DNA of 64,000 bases. It comes from Symbiodinium natans. Taxonomy: Eukaryota; Sar; Dinophyceae; Suessiales; Symbiodiniaceae. The notes under the pieces are model-generated. The model was not told the DNA's origin, did not search any database, and saw nothing but the letters and a program-made list of their open reading frames with translations. A program made the translations under genes and the position numbers. The stretch spans positions 922,542-986,541 of the forward strand of contig CAJNDS010002401.1 in the NCBI GenBank assembly GCA_905221605.1. The letters are read 5' to 3'. This document shows positions 57,151 to 64,000 of this stretch, one piece after another; positions within the stretch are counted from its first letter, which is position 1, and every line of letters begins with the position of its first letter.

Positions 57151-57535
57151 ACACAGCTTTCGCTCAGGCGGCGCCGTCAGGTAGCATCCAGGCGGGCGGA
57201 GAGCCTGCCAGCCCTGCCACAGGCCAAGCATAGGCGATGATGGCCCTTTTGAAGGCCAGGTTACTCCACAGGTGTTCGATGGCTCCTTGCCAGGGCAGTG
57301 GGTGCATATTCTTCAAGCAGAAGTGCCCGCAACCTGGGAGAAGCAGCACCACCGCATTGGCCTCTCCAGAGTCGTCATTCGGCCGAGATACCACAAAGGG
57401 GAGGGTCGCATTGCCATGACTCACTGTGATCCAAGCGTTGTCTCGTCCCGTGATGAGCGGTGGGGCAACCAGTGTGGGCGGCTGCTGGGTCTCAAAGCCG
57501 AGGGGTTCTTGCAGTGCCATGGCACAGAAAAGGCA
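57040..57535 (-). pseudogene. Alpha/beta-hydrolase-like segment, copy 1 (nonsense and deletion)
   Basis: The minus strand reads ITVSHGNATLPFVVSRPN, AVVLLLPGCGHFCLKN, AIEHLWSNLAFKRAIIAYAW, then LPDGAA and a TGA where copy 2 has TGG. Relative to copy 2, 38 bases are missing at about 57063, removing GSGGTIAYQIA and shifting the frame. The upstream half is intact where copy 2 is broken. Confidence 0.55.
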
Positions 57536-57539
57536 ACCT

Positions 57540-58170
57540 ACCCGGTCAAAGAGGGGCGGAGGAGAGGAAGACTGGGCAGTCTTACCTTGGACATAACACG
57601 ATGACCAGCCCAGAGTACTCCATGGAGGCCAGCCAGTGGTGCAGCCCCGAGCGAGAGGCTCTCCACTCCACTAGGCTCGCCCACCCAGAAGGGTGTCCCC
57701 GTCCCGACAAGTTGCATCAACCAGCCAGAAGGGAGGTCAATGCGCATCAGTAGCGACCGGTTCCACTGGGGGAAACACCAGTCCTTGCACATAGCGGAGC
57801 AGTGGACCTCAGGGTTTGCCAACGTTGCACGAATCCTTCCTTCCGCAAGGCAAGAGGAAACGGCAGGGTCAACTACAAGGGCCGAGGGCTCAGGCACCTT
57901 GAAGTTGTACACCTCACCACATTCGCCGAGGCAGGTTGGGGTGCCATGGAAACCTCCTATTACAAGCGTCCGTGCGCCCCATGGTGGTCAGCCACTGGCG
58001 ACTTCAAGTGAGCACTGCAGACCAGCCCAGGGCTCCCCATGGTGGCCAGCCAGTGGGGCAGCCGCGAGCCGCAGCAAGAGCAGCAGGCTCCCTGGAGGCT
58101 CCCAGGACGGAAGCCATTGAGTAGCGACAGCTACCGATTCAGATAATACAGTCCAGTGGTCCCACCCATG
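57540..58170 (-). other. Diverged third unit of the 56-58 kb repeat
   Basis: The minus-strand frame 57912-57600 includes HCSAMCKDWCFPQWNRSLL and DLPSGWLMQLVGTGTPFWVG, the second of which is similar to GLPSGCLMRLCLCADIYLGG of copy 2. It may be the 5' part of the same gene or a further repeat unit. Not resolvable by eye. Confidence 0.4.
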
Positions 58171-58191
58171 CAATCAAGCGGGTGTGAGGGA

Positions 58192-60147
58192 TTATTGCCA
58201 AGGGCCTTCCCAGTCAGGGCGTCGTGGGCGGTGGCCTGCAGAGACAGTATGGGCCCGTCTTCCTGATACTTGTGGCAACTCCTCCTCGCTAACCCCCCAC
58301 TCAGGGATGCCAGTTGGGATGGAGCCCCCTATGTGCCGTTTCATTGAGGCTTGGGCTGCATGCCACATCGTCCGGATGGCATCCTGTATTTGCCGATATT
58401 GCACCACACCTTCGTCCCGATACTGAAAGGGGAAGGTGGTAAGCGCGGCCGCGAGGGCCGAGGGCTCGGGCTCCTTGGGAGTGCCATGGCAGTACAGCTT
58501 GAACCAGAAGCTGTTGAGTTGCTGCTTAGTTGGATGCTTGGATCTTGCGAGCCCCTTGAGGGCAGCCCAATGAGCAGTGGCAGCATCATACCACGCATTC
58601 CTGGAACGTTGGGGTCCGTGCCTAGTAGGTGTTGTGCTGAGCCCTTTCCAATGCTCATCGTCAATGACCGGCAGCCGAAAAGGAGCAGCAACGTCAACTT
58701 CTCGCAAGGCCGCAAGGTCAGTAGTTCGCAGTTCAGAGAAACGCCAATCGTGCACCTGCGCCTCTGGTTCATCCGCTTCCTCTGCCAGGTCCTCCATCGA
58801 TGCGGGAGACACAGGTTCCGTGCCGGAAGAGACACTGTACACATCCGGCGAGGTTTGGACCTCGTTCACACCCGCGGTTTCGCCACGGGGCGAGGCAAGT
58901 AGGCATTCCAAGGGCAGCACACGCCGGAGGAAAACAGCCATCCGAGCAGTGGTGTCGGGCCATTCCAGGTTAAAGACGGACCAAAAGTGCACAATGTTCT
59001 AGGCTGCTAGGGCGAGCCTGATGGCCTCAAGAAAATGGGCAGGGGGCAACTGGTCTTGGCGCTGCCCAAGCGTTTGTGAGCCCTGCAGCGAAATTCCAAG
59101 GAACGCATTCAGGCTAGGCTGCTGTGCGAGCCTGGCCGCCTCCATATCCGTGTGTTTGGCGGCCTCCGCCCATGCCTGCAAGGCCTCCTGGGACACCTGC
59201 CCACTGACCTGAGGGAGTCCGCTACTCGGGTCCACCGTGTACTTGGTTGTAGGGCATGTGGGCAGCCGATAAGCGCGGCCGGCAAGGAAAGCCACCATGG
59301 CCGCTGGCGGCACATTGACCTGGAGGTCAGTAATCCTGTGGTCGGATTCGGGAAAGCCCACAACAATGGGCAGTCCGGCAGTGCGCTCCAGGGGGCCTTT
59401 TTGGTGGGACTCAAATGCGAGCAGGAGCGCACCCAGCCAATAATCCGGGTCAGAGTAGCACATCATGGCCGGAAAGCTGGCGTTGATGACGCTCGGCATA
59501 TCCGCCACCGCGAAGAAAAGATCCGCAATATACTGGGCGGTGGTCAGGAAACCATACCCTACCAGGGACTCCGAGAGCCTTGCTTTATCTAACTGCGGAA
59601 CCGGGCATGCCAACATATTCGCAAGGTCAACATGTTGCAGCGCTCCCGACAATCGAAGGCATTGCGCAATGATGGGGTCGTAGACCTTCAGATAAGACGC
59701 CGGGAAAGTCTCAGGCAGATGAAGAAGGGTGTCTGCGATTTGTGTCAACGCGTCCGAATCCTGCAGCTGGTGCGGTAAGCCATTTAACAACTCTTCATAG
59801 GTCCTGTATGCACGAAGCTGCTGGCAATGTGTCGTGAGATGATTCGAGTCACGCAGGCTCATGTAGGGTCTAGGCTTGACATTCTTCCCAAAGTGATGTC
59901 CTGTTTGGAGTGCACGCCACATGAGCCCACAGACCGATGTTGTTTTGCCCTGCATTGGGGGCGTATTGGCAGAGATGCTGGGATCGCGAGCGGCGCTGGG
60001 TTCGCTTGGCCCTCTCGGCTTGGATTTTGGCGGTTTTAGCGGCTCTTGAGAACCGTCGTGATCCTGTGCGAGGGGCCGACTTTCCTTGCGGGCATGGGCA
60101 ATTGGCACCTGCCGAGCAGCGATGGGGGCCAAGCCAGGGGGAGGCAC
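58192..60147 (-). CDS. Large unknown protein with one in-frame TAG
   Basis: A reading frame opens at ATG 60147 with a Pro/Lys-rich, probably disordered start (KPPKSKPRGPSEPSAARD), then a long globular region (GKTTSVCGLMWRALQTGHHF, MSVSL-type helices, VGYGFLTTAQYIADLFFAVA, SFPAMMCYSDPDYWLGALLL, PPAAMVAFLAGRAYRLPTC). It meets TAG at 58999-59001 and continues in the same frame for about 268 codons (IVHFWSVFNLEWPDTTARM, DWRFSELRTTDLAALREVD, NSFWFKLYCHGTPKEPEP). The sequence past the TAG is as protein-like as that before it. Either a nonsense mutation in a decaying copy, a readthrough stop, or two adjacent ORFs. No family recognised. It is part of the same-strand cluster with the helicase. Confidence 0.6.
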
Positions 60148-60664
60148 AGGGAGATCTGCGATGGGCTCTGCTGGTCCAGGTGGGTCCTTCGAGGGCTTGG
60201 CGCAAGGGGACCGAGATGCATCGACGTCCCTGGCTCGCTCCGGAGATGCAGTACGTGGTGGCTGGGTTCTGGGGCTAGGAGGACGACGAATCTAGGTGGT
60301 GGGTCCCTAATGTTGCCGCTACGGCGGGGAGGGGCCGATGGGGTACCGCCTCTTCCCAACGCCAGATCGCCTCCATCGGCAGGAGTCGTCACACTAGTTT
60401 CCACAGAGGTGGAACAAGCGGCCAACTGAGGGTCTGCGATGGTTGCCTGCGTGTCAGGGTTCCGGCACACCAGCTCGCCGGCCCTCCTGGGAGTGCCACA
60501 AGGGGTGCGGGACACATCACGACTGGGATGCGGCGGCGGGCTGACCGCAGCAGCAACAGAGCCCCCCGCCACGAGGCGGTCCTGCCGTAGATTCGCTCGG
60601 GGCAGGAGATTGCGTTGGTGTCGGTGCAACCACTTCTGAGACAACCCCCGCATCGAGGCTGGCA
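60148..60664 (-). other. Proline-rich linker, probably coding or intron
   Basis: Open frames on the minus strand here are low-complexity (SVAAAVSPPPHPSRDVS; DAGVVSEVVAPTPTQSPAPS). They could form a disordered link between ORF 61804-60665 and ORF 60147-58999, or be intron. No splice borders fixed. Confidence 0.35.
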
Positions 60665-61804
60665 CTACCCGCGGGCACAGGGCTGTTTCCCGGAGAGTCC
60701 CGCAGTGTCAGAATCAAATTTGCCCGTTCGAACGGGCAGGAGGCGAAGGCCTTGGGGGGCTTGCTGGATCCCGGCCTTATGCTCAAAAGCCGGGTCCGTG
60801 TGCCGAGCAGGTCCGCGTTTGGGCGGCATCCTAATTTTCGTATCCCCTAGCAAATAGGTGAGGTATTTAGCCACCCCGTCCCCTTCCCGCACCGGTTGAA
60901 AGGGGACACAGTACACTGCACTGGGCAAGGGCTCCAGGACGAAGCCACGCGCTTGCAGACTGGCGATCGTGCCAGAGTAGGAGTTGGACGTGTAGGAGGG
61001 AGATTCCCAGCCTTCGGTCCGAAGCGTTCGGTAAAGGACCTCGCGTGTCTCTCCCCAAGTAGCCTTCAGTGCCCACGCCTGGTCCAGGGGTGGCGTACCG
61101 AAGAGGTCCAGCCCAACCTTGCGCTCAACGGGCAACACAATGCTTGCCACCTTCCGTTCCCTGAAGGCTTGCTTGTGCGATTCCATTGCAATGCCAGGGC
61201 CATCCATGCTCCACAGGCTGGCTTGTGTGCGCAGGTACTCGGAGCAATAAAGGAGTCCCCCCGTGGCACAAGCCGCCATTTGGAAGCAATGCGGCGCAAC
61301 AAAGACCAGCGGCCCCAACCCCCTAGTGAAGGAGGAGGTGGCGAGGGCAAAGCCCGCCTCGCTGTTGAACAGGAAACCGGAGGCTCGACATGTGACGAAA
61401 ACACAGACACCATGGGTGGGGCCAGTGGAGCAGGCGGTGGTAATAGCGCTGAAGAAGCGTTTCAGAGCCGCAATGTGTTTCATAAGGAAGGTTCTAAATG
61501 CTACAAGACTCCATGTGTTAGGCGGACCAGTCAACGGGAAGTCCTCCGCGGTTTGACATGCCTCCATGAGGCTCATGTGGTCTTCTCCTAGCTGCTCCGC
61601 CGGGACACTTTTTTGCAGCATGAACTTCATTTGGACCACAATTTTGGCATACTGGGAGACCAACCCAATGGGCGACCCCGGGTACACCTGGTGCCCAAAG
61701 GTAAGCACAATGTCCGCCAGCACCCTGCTGAGGTCATAGCTGTTGCCTAACTTGGTTTGGGTCTCATCCTGGGCAGGCACCCGTACCCATCTACAGGTCT
61801 CCAT
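60665..61804 (-). CDS. Unknown 379-codon ORF in the helicase cluster
   Basis: A long minus-strand frame with a balanced, globular composition: SYDLSRVLADIVLTFGHQVY, FRTFLMKHIAALKRFFSAI, a hydrophobic stretch GLGPLVFVAPHCFQMAACA, and VLYRTLRTEGWESPSYTSNS. A stop precedes the first ATG in frame, so the true start may be an exon border upstream, for example the AG near 61798 or 61776. The last 20 or so codons probably run into an intron. No family recognised. Confidence 0.55.
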   Translation of the reverse strand: METCRWVRVPAQDETQTKLGNSYDLSRVLADIVLTFGHQVYPGSPIGLVSQYAKIVVQMKFMLQKSVPAEQLGEDHMSLMEACQTAEDFPLTGPPNTWSLVAFRTFLMKHIAALKRFFSAITTACSTGPTHGVCVFVTCRASGFLFNSEAGFALATSSFTRGLGPLVFVAPHCFQMAACATGGLLYCSEYLRTQASLWSMDGPGIAMESHKQAFRERKVASIVLPVERKVGLDLFGTPPLDQAWALKATWGETREVLYRTLRTEGWESPSYTSNSYSGTIASLQARGFVLEPLPSAVYCVPFQPVREGDGVAKYLTYLLGDTKIRMPPKRGPARHTDPAFEHKAGIQQAPQGLRLLPVRTGKFDSDTAGLSGKQPCARG

Positions 61805-61820
61805 TCACCTGCCAGCAGGG

Positions 61821-62153
61821 CTACGCAGAGGCCGCCCCGAGCAGATGCTGCACCGTGGGACCTGGCGGCATGCGAAGGTAGGGAGCTCGGCCCCTCAGCT
61901 CGAAAATACAGGCCTCCGAATACCGACATGCATACAGGATGGCAGCAATCTCTGGGGGCAGGCGCATGGAGGAACAGAGCGAGAGATTGACGGCCGGTCC
62001 GACAATGGCCTTGAGCCCGGCGGCCTGCATGACTGTCTCTGCTTGTTTCGGCTTGACGATACTCATGCAAAGGATCGACTCTAGCATGGAAACCGGTGAG
62101 AATAAGACATCGGAAAAGCCCGAGCCCGAGTTGGGCTTGCCCCAAGAGGGCAT
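61821..62153 (-). CDS. Unknown ORF, probably 5' part of the neighbouring gene
   Basis: 110 codons with protein-like content (DVLFSPVSMLESILCMSIVK, SMRLPPEIAAILYACRYSEA). It ends 17 bases before the next ORF begins, in another frame; an intron or a frameshift is needed to join them. No family recognised. Confidence 0.5.
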   Translation of the reverse strand: MPSWGKPNSGSGFSDVLFSPVSMLESILCMSIVKPKQAETVMQAAGLKAIVGPAVNLSLCSSMRLPPEIAAILYACRYSEACIFELRGRAPYLRMPPGPTVQHLLGAASA

Positions 62154-62500
62154 CTCGCATTGTCCCTTTATTGTTCAAAACCGTGCTTGTTATGAAATGT
62201 CATGTTGTGTTTGAGCACTTCAAGCATGACACAATCTTCATCAAGCAACATGCATTCTGCTCACATCACTTGCTCTCGTTCGAATCTTTTCACGTTGTGG
62301 GGAAACAGTACCGAGCACGGCTAGTTGGATCTCGATCCCTCCTGTAAGACCCAAGACTGTTGTTGAGTCTCGAAATGTCCTGTGAGACACAGGGCTCCTT
62401 TCCCCTGCGAGAGGAAACTACGGCTAACTCACGGTCTCTCACAGGTTCGGCCTAAGTGTGACGGCCTGAACAGGATATCCATGTGGTTCAGAACGACAGT
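62154..62500. other. Spacer, nothing recognised
   Basis: AT-richer intergenic-looking sequence between two minus-strand ORFs. No motif supported. Confidence 0.4.
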
Positions 62501-62746
62501 TCAAGAAGTTTCTGGCTGTCTCTGAGAGCTTGACGAGGCAGCTTCACTCGGTTGCTCTAAGTCAGGTGCAGGGTTCACAAACTGCCACTGAGACTGGCGA
62601 GCCGCAACAGCCTCCTGTTGCCGCATCTCACGGTCTGCCATGAGGTCATCCAATACCTCAGCCACCTTCATGAGGGAATCCATATTCAAAGAGTGAAGCC
62701 ACACCCGAAAATCATTGAGCTGATCGCGCGTCAACGACCGCGCCAT
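62501..62746 (-). CDS. Small acidic helical protein (81 codons), unknown
   Basis: ATG at 62746 opens MARSLTRDQLNDFRVWLHSL, then MKVAEVLDDLMADREMRQQ and a Ser/Gln-rich tail, stop at 62501. Seven bases upstream of the ATG is a strong acceptor (TACTTTTCTCAG), which would suit spliced-leader trans-splicing or an internal exon. It overlaps in another frame the possible end of the helicase gene. Confidence 0.5.
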   Translation of the reverse strand: MARSLTRDQLNDFRVWLHSLNMDSLMKVAEVLDDLMADREMRQQEAVAARQSQWQFVNPAPDLEQPSEAASSSSQRQPETS

Positions 62747-62896
62747 GAGAGTGCTGAGAAAAGTACAGCGATGAAAAGAACGAGACTCGAGCCTGCATGG
62801 TCGAGCAAACAAGCGGAACTGTCACCACATGAAGTAAGGCCCGCACTAACAAGGGTTCCTGATTGTACACGCTCATTGAGCCGCCTGATCCCTTAC

Positions 62897-64000
62897 CGGA
62901 TATTCGTGTGCACATGAGTCCTCTCCTGACATGGTTGCAAGAACGTTTACGTTAGTCTCCAAGGGTGGCGAGGGTGGGTTTTTCGAAAACAATCTATCAG
63001 CTTCTAAGAGCACTTTCCGGGCATCCTGCCCTTTGAGAGGTCCCGCTGCGACGGGTGTATAAGTAAATACAAATCCTGCATGAACAAGCATAAAACTGAT
63101 CAAGCATTAGAAATAAGTTGTGCAAAAAGGCAAGCACTGAAACAACAATCAAATGTTTTGTTCACCACAACATTTTGATGTTGTTTCCTTTGAACAATAA
63201 AGCTCTATCTTCTCCAGGCATTCGAAGAACGATACTTTTCCACGGTCCTGCATTTTTGGCCGTCTGTCTGAGCAGTGCCGCGGGCAAGGTGGCCGGCGTA
63301 TAAAGGTCCGCAGGGACCGCATTGAGGCCACAAGTCTTTTGCTCCAACAGTTCAGTGACATAGTGGTAGTTGGGTCGGGACCCTCCTGCGGGCTGTCTGT
63401 GATCACCGATCATGACGTCAAGTGCATGCTTGATGTGCGTCAGAATGGTATTGGAGCCTGGTGTGCCCAGTTGCTGTGCTTCATCTCGGAGCAGCAGCTC
63501 CACATCCTTTAGGCGATTAATGAGCAACGAGTAAGGGAAGCTGAGCCGTGCCACGATCGTTCCGTGTGTCGTGGCTACAAGTAGCCCTCGATTCACATCA
63601 TGCGCGTCAAAGGGGAGCTTGTAAGTATCCTTCTCCTTGTTGCCCGGTATGCGAGTGATGCGATTGCGAACAAAGTCATTGCTGGCTGACGTTAACCTAT
63701 CCACCGTCTCGACATAGGCCCGGACCGACTCGTTGCCATGAGCAGTGTATAGGGTAAGTCGACTCGTCAGGCAAGCAACAAGCACTCCGAGAAAAGCACA
63801 TGAGCGCGTTTTGCCACTGCCAGGCGCTCCAGTAATGAATACGGAAGTGCGATTGGCAGCCAAACCGTAGGAGCAAGCTCCCAGCAGCGCCGCCAGATGG
63901 CCATCAGCTCCCCAAAAGGTGTCGCCGAGACACGCCAGGAAGGTGGGGCCCACCGCGAGCGCAAAAATACTTGCTCGGTTCCGCGGGTCGTGTTCATTGC
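62897..64000 (-). CDS. SF1-helicase-like protein, 5' end beyond the window
   Basis: Open from the right edge with no start. The Walker A motif GAPGSGKT lies at 63830-63807, a DEAQ box in VELLLRDEAQQLG, and GDHRQPAGG as motif III, the order seen in UPF1-like superfamily 1 helicases. Exon 1 ends at 63188 (LLFK plus G) at a GA donor (GAAACA). Exon 2, 63075-62897, follows CATGCAG and ends at GTAAGG; the join gives LLFKGFVFTYTPVAAGP in frame. Motifs V and VI of a complete helicase are not seen, so the enzyme is truncated, highly diverged or continues elsewhere. I recall similar GDHRQ-containing helicase-like proteins being highly repeated in Symbiodiniaceae. The role of the cluster is unknown. Confidence 0.75.

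Overview
The window looks like nuclear DNA of a dinoflagellate, most likely a Symbiodiniaceae-type genome. This is inferred from four things. Arrays of the plant/alveolate telomere heptamer TTTAGGG/CCCTAAA are scattered inside genes rather than at an end. Coding information is cut into many short exons whose introns start with GT, GC or GA and nearly always end AG with a G as first exon base. A GC-rich reverse-transcriptase family I know from Symbiodiniaceae genomes is present in several decayed copies. Nearly all recognisable genes lie on one strand (minus), as expected of dinoflagellate unidirectional gene blocks. No bacterial operon signals, CRISPR array, rRNA or tRNA was seen. Because exons are short, long open frames are a poor guide here; several overlap real exons in the wrong frame.

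Left block, 0-24.7 kb, minus-strand genes. From right to left: a polytopic membrane protein with a Cys-rich segment (24.65-21.6 kb); an EF-hand plus calpain-type cysteine protease (19.5-15.1 kb, possibly to 14.4 kb) with Cys, His and Asn of the catalytic triad on separate exons; isolated exons of unknown genes at 13.7 and 11.6 kb; the mitochondrial import chaperone Tim9, complete in five exons (10.28-9.44 kb); exons of unknown proteins at 5.2-4.6 kb; and a multi-spanning membrane protein (4.1-0.2 kb). TTTAGGG arrays sit in several of these introns and in the Tim9 3' flank.

Middle block, 25-37 kb. A GC-rich retroelement graveyard holds at least five fragments of one non-LTR-type reverse transcriptase family in both orientations, one with an internal inversion, plus a Ty1/copia RNase H remnant.

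Right-middle block, 37-56 kb. Sparse minus-strand exons occur at 39.2, 43.7, 45.3-45.0 and 49.86-47.26 kb (the last a chain of at least ten exons of an unrecognised protein). A nuclear copy of part of mitochondrial cytochrome b lies at about 52 kb and a 500-bp TAC microsatellite at 53.3-53.8 kb.

Right block, 56-64 kb, minus strand. A tandemly duplicated alpha/beta-hydrolase-like segment has complementary lesions in its two copies. Next to it lies a cluster of large unrecognised ORFs, one interrupted by a single in-frame TAG, ending at the right edge in an SF1-helicase-like protein. This cluster is the best candidate for an undescribed multi-gene or mobile unit.

Exon joins were worked out by hand from reading frame, phase and family conservation; none is backed by transcripts.
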